NCBI GenBank assembly: GCA_963169105.1
Contig: OY720633.1
Span: 161,215,780-161,279,779, forward strand
Direction of reading: 5' to 3'
Length of the DNA stretch: 64,000 nt
Origin: Ceriagrion tenellum
Taxonomy: Eukaryota > Arthropoda > Insecta > Odonata > Coenagrionidae
In this document: piece by piece, positions 1 to 11,189 of the stretch
Position numbering within the stretch: the first letter of the stretch is position 1
Layout: every line of letters begins with the position of its first letter
Position numbers and translations under genes: made by a program
The notes under the pieces: model-generated
Database searches by the model: none
What the model was told of the DNA's origin: nothing
What the model saw: the letters and a program-made list of their open reading frames with translations, nothing else

Positions 1-1195
1 ATTCACGGGAATAAAACAAAGGTATATAGTGCATGATTGAAAATATGTTTTCTCTAGGGTTTATACTACTCCTGATTCACTAAATGTTGTTTTTTCCAGA
101 CGTTTTATTTTTAATTATAATTATTTAAAAATTTAATACATAAAAGTTTTTACCTTTACCTTTATTTTTTAATGAATTACTATTTCAAATTAATAAAATA
201 AGAACCCTAGCCTCAGAAAAATTGGAGAAGGTTGGGCCAATATCCCTCGCACCGTCTTCCCTTCATGAAAGAGCAAGCGTGAGATTGCCCACAGACTCTT
301 CAGTAGGATTGGGCAATAATTTTTTAAGTTGGTCGCCTCCCGTGCTGAGACTTTCTCTTCCTATTTCCAGCATTAATACAAATTAATAAAATATTTCTCC
401 AATTGCCATCGTTTGCTGCGATTATTTCGTCTTTGTTTTCTAACTGCTTCCTCTTGTGTACTCTGTGACACCGCACATTAATTTTTCATTACATGGTGAT
501 TAGCATTAAAATTTGTCCACGATTTTGCTGCCTCGAGGTATAAATACATCAGGTGCGATATGAATATAGAACTTATGTTTATCATTTTTTGAGGATTCTC
601 ATTCAAAAGCAGTTGCAATCGTGTTTTAAAAATGATCTCCAGGAATTCATTTCTTATTGAAAAAAATATTCTCAGATTCAATTTCTCAGCAGTTGGCAAC
701 TGTGGGCGAGCGGTGTCTTTGCGTTGGGAGAGGCATTTCTCTTTTTATCTCCACGAGGCCTCCGGGGGAAGGGGGTTGCCAGGAGACGGGAGGAGGAGAA
801 AGTGGTAGATGAGGAAGAAGGCTGGACTGGTGGGCTTATAAGGATCAGGCGCGAATCTCTTTCCCCCACTGCTTTTATTAACCATATCCGTGCAGGGCCA
901 TCAGAACAGAATTTAAGGCCGAGTACTAAAACTCCAGGAGTTCACAAAACGCCTTCCATCTTATATTGCGAATTTCATTGTTGAGCTCTTGGGATGTTTT
1001 ATCTTGCAAATAAATGTGCAAGTATATTACTTGAGATCGCCTCACTTCATCGTCGTGCTTATAAGTGAGACTTAAGTCCACGGGAGTCATTCTCCTTTCA
1101 TGACACGATGAATACTCTTCCTTTGGAGATAAGCTAAGGAATATGATTGCATAAGGGAATTAGTTTTTACAGTAAGGAGTTAAACTGCCTGGCAC
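1..1195. other. AT-rich non-coding DNA with a small GC-richer patch at 690-900
   Basis: I see no gene here. The short frames on either strand have no recognisable domain. The 690-900 patch is purine-rich on the plus strand and is the first of several such patches in the window; it is too short to call a promoter. Confidence 0.5.
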
Positions 1196-1400
1196 TTCAG
1201 ATTAATAGATTACCAGGAAACGTGTCTGAAATTGTTTTACCCACTGTCATCAGCGGAGTACCTCAGCACAAGCAATGTTCCTTAAATTTCATGCCTAATG
1301 AAGAGACTGAAGAATGAGTTTTTCTCACTTTCACTTTTTTCATTGACTTTAATAAATGATTTCTTTCGAGCTGTCACTAAGATACCAGTTCAAATAATGT
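1196..1400 (+). mobile_element. Very decayed reverse transcriptase fragment (possible)
   Basis: Plus-strand translation from 1210 gives LPGNVSEIVLPTVISGVPQ, close to the segment that leads into the SGVPQG motif of non-LTR RTs. A second piece from 1322, one frame over, reads FSLSLFSLTLINDF and resembles the LLFSLFINDL segment that follows that motif. The gap between the pieces is about 40 bp longer than the family spacing, so an insertion as well as a frameshift is needed. No YADD box is visible downstream. This may be a very old LINE remnant, but the match is short and chance is possible. Confidence 0.27.
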
Positions 1401-2400
1401 AAAACAGAGTAATTAAACCTTGGGTGTTGTGTGGATAGTGAAAATACACGCCTATTCCTTCTTACAACGATGAATAAATATCTTTGAATTAACTTTAGAA
1501 TAGAAAGTACGTATGTTCAATATTTTTGGGGAAATACAGTTTTACGGCTAAAAATGAAAGTCTGTGCAATCCATTCATAAATTAAGATTTTCCTTCAGTG
1601 AGAAACTATTTTAACTGGAAGTACATGTCAGCAGAATTTCCTGACGTGCGCTCTTAGTTGTTAGGAGATGCTAAATTAATGTCATACTTAGTAATTTGTG
1701 TGTTATACCCATAGTCGTATGTTAACTAATTTTACCATGACACGTTGACATTATCTTGGAAATGAGTACCTTATGACTGTATTATTAACGGATAATAGCA
1801 TTTGAAAAAATTTGTGGTGTATAATATGGCGAACAGGTTGTGACGTGATATATCTGTGCCTCAATTGCCTCGGTAATTTTTTCAGAGATCACAAAAAATG
1901 TTTACTGCAGTAACCCCAAATTTTGGACATTGCTATATGTCTGAAGTTACTTTGGAAGGAGCTCGCTGAATTGCTTTTGGCTTGCACATAAATCTCAACG
2001 TAGCCCAAAGTTCTTACCTATAATTCATCGCATCACATACATATCGCTTCTCAAAGCGCTGAAACAATGCTTAGCATTAGAAGCACCTTTTTGAAGGAAA
2101 CGTAGAAATTGAAACGAAATTAATATCAATATTTCAGAATAAGCGATTAAAAGAGTCCATCCGTTACAGCCTCAAAGAACTGCCTATTCGATAGAAAAGG
2201 CGTAGAGATAACGATACACAGTGTAGGTCATTCGGAGTGCAGGGGTTTGACGCCTATGACTCTAATCACTTTTTTGAAATACTATGATTTAAGCCTTGAT
2301 TTAAGAATAAAACACAAATTACATTTTTTTATCTCAAATGAGCGATCTTATATATGAGTTAATTAGTAGATGAGCATATCTGCTGTATTTATCCGTACTG
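1400..2400. other. AT-rich non-coding DNA
   Basis: No coding frame, RNA gene or repeat that I recognise. All frames are frequently interrupted. Confidence 0.5.
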
Positions 2401-3180
2401 GAGGAGAGAATTAGTAAGCTCAGTCGTGCGTGGTGAGGTTGATTACTTTCCATAGCCATTTCAGGCTTGAGGCTATATCGACGATTCTACCAACGTGATG
2501 CGTGGGTGCGAACGAGGCTTCGGTGGTGAGAACGACTAAGCAAAGAGGTCGAGGTACGATGTGAGTATTTCGAACAAAAGGGGAAAGCAGGACGGGGATC
2601 ACTTATCGCCACGCTTCCCTGGGCACATTCTCCTCCTCTCCGCTGCCTGTGGGTGGCTCACTCGCTCTCCTAAACTTTCTCACCTCAGCTCGAGAGGAGA
2701 TCTACTCTAGAGGAGCAAAGGATGGGATGTGAGGAGAGGCTAGGGGGGTGAGGGAGGGTGAAGAGATGAAGGGGAAGGTTGTGTGTTTTCGGAAGGGTAA
2801 GAGCGAGGGAGTAGTAGGTACTGCGGGCGAGCGCAGGGAGAAGACTGTGGATTAAAGGTCCGTGCGTGGTGGATTCGACCGGAAAGGTGGAAGATACAGC
2901 CAAGAAGGAGGGAGTTCTTCTTGAGAGGATCTCGCCCAGAGTGCAAGGCGCAACCGCAAGATGTCTCCTGTCTCCTGCCTTTCTCCCCCGAAAGCCCCTC
3001 CATTTTCACTTCCCTCACCTTTGCTACCTTCAAAAAGCGTTGTGCGTGCGTGCGTGAGAGAGTGAGTCTTATTTGTCTCATTTCTGCCCTCCCTCCTCCA
3101 CGATCTGTAGCTTTTCAACTTTCCCACCTTTGTGGAAGGAGAGTATTTATCCATCTGAGTTGAAACCCAGGAGGAAAACT
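2400..3180. promoter_or_regulatory. GC/CpG-rich island, purine-rich then pyrimidine-rich
   Basis: Base composition changes abruptly from the AT-rich flanks. About 2690-2920 is G/A-rich on the plus strand, and about 2950-3130 is C/T-rich. A short GCGT and GA microsatellite lies at about 3040-3065. The open frames here (Ser/Pro/Arg-rich) are low-complexity by-products of composition and occur in several frames at once, so I do not call a gene. A CpG-rich regulatory region such as a promoter or enhancer is possible; I saw no exon to anchor it. Confidence 0.3.
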
Positions 3181-4960
3181 ACTGAAGGATTGTTGGAGGA
3201 AACAAAATGCAAACACGAATCGATGCCGAACACCTCGTTCGGGTTCTTATGCTCGCGAAATATTTTATCAGCAAGAGAAAAGGGAAAGGCATCTCCATTC
3301 CGCCACTTGGAAATTTCTTCACGCGCTACAATAGAAGCATTCCTTGGGAAATGCTCTGGGAAACCTTGGTTTTAACTTTTTTATATATATTTTTAGAGCC
3401 TTAAGTTGAATATTTTATAATTTTAACAAAGATAGGTGTAATTGATCGAGAAGTCGTGCCAGAAGCATAATAAATTTAATGTCAATTTTTCATTCTCTGT
3501 GTAATCAGAGTTTATTCACAATAGTTACATTTTGATTGTGAACTGTAATCGGACGCAAATCACCTTTGTTCGGTCATTACTATGGTGTTTATGATATGCT
3601 TTCTGCGAGAAATATATTTTCAGACCAAAATTCCTCGTCATCGTACATTTTACATAGCATACATTAAGAAAAAAATTATTGAAACACTACTAAGTCCACA
3701 TTTGATTAATAAAGGAGTGCTTATCGGAATTTTTATGCATAAATGATGGTCCTAAACTTTAACAATATATTTGATGTGAAATTAATTCAGCTCCCATGCG
3801 AAACACATTGATATGCAAGAATCAGAATAAAATATGTAATAATATTGTATTTCGTATTTTTTCAATAACATATCAACCAAGTTTATTCAAACGAAACGCC
3901 ATATTCTATCTTTAACATAGCAGTGTACTAAGTTCATGTCAAACTCTTGAATCCTATTACCTAAAGAAATATATGGCGTTGTATGCTGTGTGTATGTATA
4001 TGTATAGGATTTGGGAAAAATGGATTAAACCGATGAAAGAAAAGTTTGTCAAAATTACACAATTTTTGTCACAGATTTTATTCTCTTTGGATGCCATAGG
4101 TATTAGATTCAATAAGGTACCAAACAATTTAATCTCATGATCTGCCCTAAGTTCTTTTAATTATATAATTTACAAGAACAAGACTGGAATATTGTATCAA
4201 CGATTTATATCAGGATGCCTCTAAGAATAATCTCACACTTGTAAATAGTTGTTGGATGAGTTAGGACATTTATTAATGAATATATCTATAAAAAAATTTT
4301 GGTTTAAATTACTAACAATTCCTTTATTGTGAGAAAAGCTGCTGATATCTATTGGAATTGGTTTTAGTACCCTTAACAATTTTAACCCATCGTCTTATGA
4401 AAAGGGTTAGAAAAGAATAGGCTATACACACATTAGTTCGTAACTTAAAATACTAACATAGATGGATGAACATGTTTTGAAGAAACGAAGATGGAGTAAG
4501 ATACTTTCCTTCTTTATTCTAATTTCTTTTAAATTTTGTAAAGAGAATGAGAAAAGACATTGGAATATTATCATTTATTCTTCAATCATGTAATTATTTA
4601 AAATATTTTGGAGTTCTTTGGGCAATTTTGAATACTTTTTGAAATGAAGAAGCTACTTTAGAAATATTGAATTATATTACCATCCGAAGGAATTGTGCGT
4701 AATGAATTTAATTTGTGTGTTGAATTGTGCCCAAATATGTAAGCTTTACAATTGTTTTTCTTAGGTTTCTTCATATTTTTGCCTCCAATAGCTACTTCCC
4801 TATAATTCTGTTTTTCCAAAGTTGTGAACCTGACTCATCTGAAGGGCACTAATAATGACTAAATGTAAAATTTTTATTACTTACTTATTCCTACCCATTT
4901 ATTTTATCTTTTACCTGTGCGTCCAATGTTTGAAAATAGTCATCTCATCCATTAATAATT
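3180..4960. other. AT-rich non-coding DNA
   Basis: Nothing recognisable as a gene or mobile element. Stops are dense in all frames. Confidence 0.5.
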
Positions 4961-5193
4961 TCTGTGCATTTTCAAATCGACAGGAGCTCTTATTTTGTGG
5001 AAGGCTGCCATGATTAATAACAACTGACACACTTTGTGACTTCCACAGACTTTTATTGACAAACGACCAATTTGCCAAGGTATGCCAAGCTATCTTCTAC
5101 CTGAAGATGGGTTAACAGCCGAAACCGGTCGTCTGTCAATAAAAGTCTGTAGAAGTCACAAAGTGTGTCAGTTGTTATTAATCTGTGCATTTT
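4961..5193 (+). mobile_element. Small Penelope-like insertion with near-perfect inverted repeats and a hammerhead-like core
   Basis: The same 12-mer, TCTGTGCATTTT, lies at 4961-4972 and 5182-5193 and looks like a target-site duplication. Inside are about 39 bp with GTGGAA (4997-5002) and CATGAT (5009-5014). Two 57-bp inverted repeats follow, 5012-5068 and 5127-5183, differing at only two positions. Between them lie CTGAAGA (5101-5107), a short G/C stem, GAAAC (5121-5125) and ACCGGT (5124-5129), in the order of a hammerhead ribozyme core (CUGANGA, stem II, GAAA). An AATAAAA follows at about 5139. No protein part is left. The same layout recurs at 16258-16840, where Penelope-type protein remains exist, so I assign both to Penelope-like elements. 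Self-cleavage is unproven: the first stem II pair is a mismatch. Confidence 0.6.
5012..5183. repeat. 57-bp inverted repeat pair
   Basis: Left arm 5012-5068 and right arm 5127-5183 are reverse complements with two mismatches, separated by 58 bp. The transcript could form one long hairpin carrying the hammerhead-like core in its loop. The near identity suggests a fairly recent insertion. Confidence 0.85.
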
Positions 5194-5419
5194 ATAGCTC
5201 TTTAACCTCTTGAGTTTTGCATCATACGTTTATGTGGTTAGTTGAAACTGGATGTTGAATAATTGCCGACACTACTTATACCAGTGATGTTAATAACTTT
5301 TATGATTTTCATATGTATTTTTTCATTCATTCATGTAAAATTACGCACTTTTATTGGGATTTTTAAATGAAGAGGCATAAAAAAGAAGGCTTGCAATATT
5401 CACTTTGGAGACTGGGCCG

Positions 5420-6220
5420 AATTTTTGCCCTCCGCAGAATAAGCCCGTAAATGTCTCGTGCGTCGTCCCCCCACCTTTGCGTTCCTTGAATGCGATCCCA
5501 ACTTAATCATCTCCTGCAAACCTTCCTCTCTCCACTCTCCCCCAGGGGACTCTTAAACGTGAAGCCGCGTTGCAGCAAACAAAAGCGGCGAAGCCCCTCC
5601 TGCGCTGTGGCGCCGGGAGAGCACGTTCCGCGTGGATTAAGCCAATGGCGTATGACATCTCCCTTTGCCGCCAAGAGCGAAGATACGGAAGCAGGGGGAG
5701 GGGTTGGAAGGAAGAACGAAGGAAAGAGGAAAGTGGGTAAAAGGAAAGGAAGGGTGAGGGGGTGAAAGTGAGGCAGGAGGTGACGGGAATGGTGAGTTTT
5801 TTGAAGGAGGGTGGGAGGTGGCATGCGGGGAGGTCGTAAGGGAGGCATTTCAACCCCCATTTTAAGTGAGTAGATGAAATGGTGTGGAAGGCATTGCGTG
5901 AGACATGAGAGGTTTCGGTGCTGTCAAAAGGATGCCCGTGAGAGGAGTAGAGGGTGGGTGGGAGGGCGGAGCGGGGAAGGGGGGGGGGAGTTGGATGCGA
6001 GGAGGCGTGTGTGGTGGGCGGTTTGATTTTCGGCGCAAGGGGACAAGAAGATTCACGCCCTTGGAACATCGATTGAGTGATCTAATTAAGAGAGCAGGCT
6101 GGAGAGAGGGTATGAAGATGGGAAATAGGCGGATTATGTCTTTAAGGGGTTCGGGAGTAGGCGGGTGTTCCTGCTCGAGAGGGTGGCTTTCGAGTGAAAT
6201 TAGCAGGCGTACAGTGGGCT
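5420..6220. promoter_or_regulatory. GC/CpG-rich island with a long purine-rich run
   Basis: About 5490-5640 is mixed GC-rich, and about 5680-6060 is strongly G/A-rich on the plus strand. The longest minus-strand frame (5503-6069, 188 aa) is Ser/Pro/Leu-rich low complexity, and two other frames stay open over the same stretch, as expected when stop codons are depleted by composition. I therefore reject it as a gene. It is possibly a regulatory island; no TATA-plus-exon arrangement is visible. Confidence 0.3.
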
Positions 6221-8325
6221 AAAATCGAAAAAAGCTGGCCAAAATTCCAAAAATGGATTTTTTCAGTCAGGAAGTTATAATTTGGGATGGTGACTCTCCT
6301 TATATTAGTGCAAAAGATACATGATTTAATTTTTCATAGATTTTACACATTATCATTATGCAACGGCTTTAAGTTGAACAAAATATACAAAAAAATCTGG
6401 CATTCAGTTTTCCTGAAAATTTAAAAAAAGAAGAAGTTGCAGAGACTTGGCATAAATTTAATGGAGTAAAAGTTCATTTCAAAGAACAAGCCTAGGCCTT
6501 TGATATATTGTAACTGAAAATGACTTAGAGGGATATTTGCTCTTTTAATTGGACAAAATGGACGATCCTATTTTACACCGATTTTCAGCTTTTGGGTAGA
6601 AAAATAGTCAAGAGAGACACGGAAGGACAGTAACTTACATCACTCGATTTAACAAAGCTTCCAAAACGCTAATCTCATAACAAAGTCTGCGACCGTCCAC
6701 GCCGCCGAAAATAAACTTGGTTTTTCGATCGCGCGGCGGAGTCCAGCGTTACGCGCCAGATAATGGGAATAGGAAGTGACGCGAGGAGTATCATCACTCA
6801 CTATGCACACATGATCTTAATTATGGCTATTCTTTAATGGTATATAGTGTAAAAATCCACCAACTTTGCTATTATAGTAGTTATAAAAGAGAATCCATTC
6901 TCTTTCACATGGTCCGATAGCCCTAGTTGTATCTCTTTGGATACATTCAAGGAGCTAAATCTGGCATTTTGTATTAACTCTCGAGTCTATAAGACATAAG
7001 TTTAGCTTTTAAGGGAAACATATAGAGCCCATTGAATATGCACACACATGCCGTAATGTATCGGCTAGAAGTTGGTGGCATAACCATTCCCCCTCCGCCC
7101 AATACTAAGGTTTGGAAGCCCCTGTGAATCGCACGCGGAACCCAAGTACTCCGTGGGGCACGTTTTTTGCAAAAGCGGCTCTAAAATAGTAACGTTAATA
7201 CATATAAAACAAATTCCAATAATAATTATGTGCATATAATAGAAAGAAATGTAAAATCACCACCAAGTTAAGAGTGATTAAATAGTAAAAAAATCTACCA
7301 AAAATGGGATTACTCCGCATCAGTCACTTATGTCATTTGAAAAAGTTCATTTCGAGAGAAAATTCCTTTTATCAATTATATGGTACATGCTTTTAGATGT
7401 TTTCTAGCTTTACGGAACCGAAAAATTCAGAGGTTTTTGAGTTTTAAGGACTGTCGCATCATCATCTACGCGTTCTCATCATTCATTCCTCCCGCGTCAT
7501 ACACTCCGTCCGCTTAAAACATTAAATAAAATTGCTGAAATTCAAATGTACTTATTAAACTAAAAATTTAAACATTTGTTATATCCAAATACTAAAAGCT
7601 CGACAACAAGGAAAAATATCGAAATATTTTAAATTTAGCAAAGCTCGACGATTTGCAGTCATGCCCTTAAATACTGTAGAGTGCTATACTGGAACAATTA
7701 ATTTATAAAAATTCAGAATAAGCAAATTTAACGCAAGGAATACTAGTTAATTGACGAGAGTGCCTTCCTTGGAACGGCGAATTACCTTTGGTTATCATAC
7801 CGAGAAAACGCTAAATCGTCATCAAATCTGGCCGTAAGACATTTTAAAAATTCAAGCGTAACCAAATAAAGTATTAATAATTCGAATTCTGTCACTATTT
7901 CACCAAAATGTTATAGTGTGTGCATGACAGCCTGACGTGCTGAATAATTCTACTACAGCGGGGTGACTTTTTTCCCATAATATATTTAAAATTTGAGCGC
8001 GAGTTTATAAATCTCATTGTAAAGTCCCGGGAGAATGTGAGATTCTCGGAAACCTTCTCTCATATAAAATCCTGCTCCTCGCATTGCTAAGTATACCCGC
8101 CAGACCCACCACCCCGACGAACTCAATCTCGTAACTACATTCTACTGTGGTGACTTTAACATCATAATTACCTCCGAGGACTATACCCAACCATAAAAAA
8201 ATAATACCATTACTTTTTCTCTACTATCCTCATTACCGTGAACAACCTTTATGCTTCGACTGCACTGCCAAGGGTGTACTTGAACGCAGAATTCAAATGC
8301 AGGCGAGCGCTTACACACAGATACT
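6220..8325. other. AT-rich DNA, possible unidentified transposon remains
   Basis: No coding homology is seen. A sharp change from GC-rich to AT-rich DNA occurs at about 6212 with the sequence CAGTGGGCTAAAATCG, which looks like a transposon end, but I found no matching inverted end downstream. A CpG-rich patch sits at about 6690-6780. Confidence 0.3.
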
Positions 8326-8552
8326 AATTCTGGCTTAGCGCTTCCAAGTGTTCCTGGAAATATTTTATTTAAGATAAGTCCTCGCTTGCTAACCCGAGGG
8401 TCACGGGTTCGAGTCCCGCCTGGGTAAAATATAATCTGCCCAGGACATGGGTGTCTTTGTCTCGTCCCTTGTTACTGTTGTTCACCCGACGTAAAATGGC
8501 CTATTGTGGTGTATTCGGGAGTGAAAATAAATTTAAAAAATAAATAAAAAAA
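8325..8552 (+). mobile_element. tRNA-derived SINE
   Basis: A pol III A-box-like TGGCTTAGCGC lies at 8331-8341 and a perfect B-box GGTTCGAGTCC at 8406-8416. Just before the B-box is an anticodon-arm-like stem, CCTCG paired with CGAGG, around a CTTGCTAACC loop, and the B-box forms a T-arm-like hairpin. A body of about 100 bp follows, and the element ends in an A-rich tail with AATAAA repeats at about 8523-8551. The spacing between the A and B boxes is longer than in a tRNA because of a short AT-rich insertion, and the acceptor stem is not closed. This is therefore a SINE and not a functional tRNA gene. Confidence 0.6.
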
Positions 8553-9730
8553 ATTAGTTAAGAAAGAATTAGGAAAGATAAAGTTATTTTGGCGATGCAT
8601 AGATACATAAAACTGTGTAAACAAATTTCCTCTTATAAATTACATATACACATCTGTGACATGAATCGCTATCGAAACTTGTTGACCTATGGATGGTGAG
8701 GTCTCGATCGCCTCGACCAAGCATTGATAAAGCACTATCGATATCATCCAACTCTCCTTAAAGACGAGTCCCAGTCCAGTGTCCATTTAAGTGGACCCGA
8801 TATTTCAGTTGACGAGTGCGTGTACGCGGTGCATTTAAGTGAAAGATGAATTTAAATGTATTCTTAAATGGTCAGCTTAGACTCACCATTAAGCACCCTA
8901 CAAACCTTCGCCATATCCTGAAATCCAAGAGGCCCCCATTTAACTCTCGCCGTTACCTCACCCTGCGCCATTATCCTCACCCTGCAACCACTCAAGGCAC
9001 AAAAGTTACTCTACCCTACTTGATAATTCAATCCTTACTCGCAACGGATCTTACGCATTGGCCTCCTGCACCTAAAAAATATGCCAAGGCACACACTCCT
9101 GTGATTTTTCTCTCTCTTTTTCATCATAGTGGAATGCAATTTCCTTTTTCTATTTGAATGAACGAATATCCTTCCTCGATCCCATTTTAAAACGTACTGT
9201 AAACGTACCTCTCATCGCCAATCCTCTAACAAGTACTTTCATAATAATGGGGCCCCTGTTCGAGTCCACCGAACCCGATGCATACTGAATTAACATATTT
9301 TTCCCCACTGAAAATATGCAATAAAGATGTTGACGGAATACATGTAGGGGAAACACTTTCGCATGATACTTGCAAACTTTGGCGGAAGATGTAACTAAGT
9401 TTTCTGCTGTTTTAGTTAGCTAAAGTTTTAGCAGTTCGCATAAAAAATAGTAGTTTCATACAGTCATGAAAATAATGTAAAATGTTTAGTTGATACATTG
9501 AAATTTCTCCCTCAGAAATAAATAGCTTGTTCGGGACCATCCTTTATTCTACAGTCGTTTTTGTTTTAATTGTTAATGAAATTTCATCATAACGCAATAG
9601 TTTTGAGAATATACGTATGTATCACAGTTATTGCCATACTTTGTGAGTCATGTAGAACACATCATCATTTTCAACATTCATCGCCTATGGATAGTAATAA
9701 AATCTGAAATTGAAAGATACCCGCCTGCTG
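8553..9730. other. Non-coding DNA
   Basis: Several short frames but no recognisable domain. The 103-residue frame at 8846-9157 has no motif that I can identify. Confidence 0.45.
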
Positions 9731-9734
9731 ATAT

Positions 9735-11052
9735 ATATCTCTTTCAAGTGCATAATGAGTGCCATAAATGCAGCAGAGTGAGTGAGCGAAGTTCCGTAAA
9801 GTCAGGTCCTGCGAAACACAGCTTGTGCTCTTTCTTCATGATATCCTAAAATCAGGTGAATCGATTAAGCAAATCGAAGCGATATTCCTCGACTTCAAGA
9901 AGGCATTCGACTAGGTTCCTCACAAAAAACTCACATAAATTGCAATCATGCGGAGTTAATAGAAAAATAATGAATTGAATAAGTGACTTTCTCAGTGATT
10001 GAAAACAAAAAGAAGTTATTGATGGTTTTAGCTCTGCTATGGTCGAAGTCACATCCGGTGTTCCTCAAGTAAGTGTGATTGCCCCTCTTTTATTCATTAT
10101 ATATATTAATGACCTAAGTTCTAGAGTTAGCAGTAAAATAAGATTATTTGCAGACGATATAGTTATCTACCGTGAAATGAACAAAGACGCGGACTTTGAA
10201 GTTCTGTCATCGGACCTTAACAACGTTCATTCGTAGTGCCAGGAGTGGGTGTTTGAATTAAATATTAGCAAATGCACCACAGTCCACTTCCTATGAAAGT
10301 CATCACAAAAATGCCATACCTATACTGTTGGGGGAGTAAACATTAAATCTTCAGATACAGTAAAATATCTTGGAATTACCTTAACATCTGATGGGGAGTG
10401 GGATTACACATACAATACATGGGGATTACACATACAAAACACATTTGGTGGAGCATTAAAGAACCTAGGTTTTGTTAAACGTATACTAGGAAGGTCTTCG
10501 GATGAAAAAGTCAAAGAGAGATGCTAATTCGCGCTGGTTAGGCCACACCTCGAATACGCGGCGAGCATTTGGGACCCTGGTGAAATAGATTTAACCAAAA
10601 AAATTAATCAAATTCAAAGTAAATCAGCGCGATTCGTGAAAAACTACTACGAGCGTACATATAGTGTCTCACAACTTTTAGAGGGATTAAGGTGGGAGCC
10701 CCTAGAGACTCTAAGGCTACACGCTAGGCTTAGGTTGCTTGATAAATTCAGAACTGATATTTTTCAGAGCGACATAGAGAATAATATAATGACTCCTCAC
10801 GACATCTCTAGGTCTGACAGACGCGATAAAATAAGAGAGATACAGTGCCAAATAGATAGGAACAAGAACTCTTTCTTTCTGCGAACAATAAGCGATCACA
10901 ATAAAAATGAAGCTCACTAAATACACTCCTATAATTCATGTCTCCATTTCATCTCCGTAAACCGTACACCTTAACACGCCTGGTGATCTAACATCCCCTG
11001 TCTCACGCCCATGCGGTGGCTCGCGGGGTATTATGTAGATGTAGATGTAGAG
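9735..11052 (+). mobile_element. 5'-truncated non-LTR retrotransposon (CR1/Jockey group), RT and C-terminus
   Basis: Broken plus-strand RT. FRKVRSCETQLVLFLHDIL (about 9790-9846) is the GFRKGRSCETQLV region. IEAIFLDFKKAFD follows, with the catalytic Asp, then a stop. From 10039 the frame is open through GVPQVSVIAPLLF, YINDL and RLFADDIVIYR, with the FADD box intact at 10147-10158. KYLGITLTSDG, HLEYAASIWDPG and the family C-terminus (KSARFVKNYYERTYSVSQLL, LRWEPLETLRLHARL) follow. A local duplication of about 22 bp (10400-10415 and 10422-10438) adds damage. The 3' end has a GC-rich motif (GGTGGCTCGCGGGGTATTAT) and an (ATGTAG)n tail ending near 11052. ORF1 and the endonuclease are missing, as expected from incomplete reverse transcription. 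It is inactive through stops and frameshifts. Confidence 0.88.
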
Positions 11053-11189
11053 TGTAGTCGTTCTGGGAGACGTGATCTGTTATTCCGGCATTAGACCGTG
11101 GAAATCGTAGAAACCATCATATGAAGCGCTCGTAATTTTAATTCTGTTCTCGAGGTGTGAATTGTTTTGATGCTTGTGAATTAAAACAG

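Noticed and set aside
5503..6069. Longest open frame (188 aa, minus strand) as a protein gene
   Set aside because: Ser/Pro/Leu-rich low complexity in a purine-rich run; other frames are open over the same bases and no domain is visible. It is a composition artefact.
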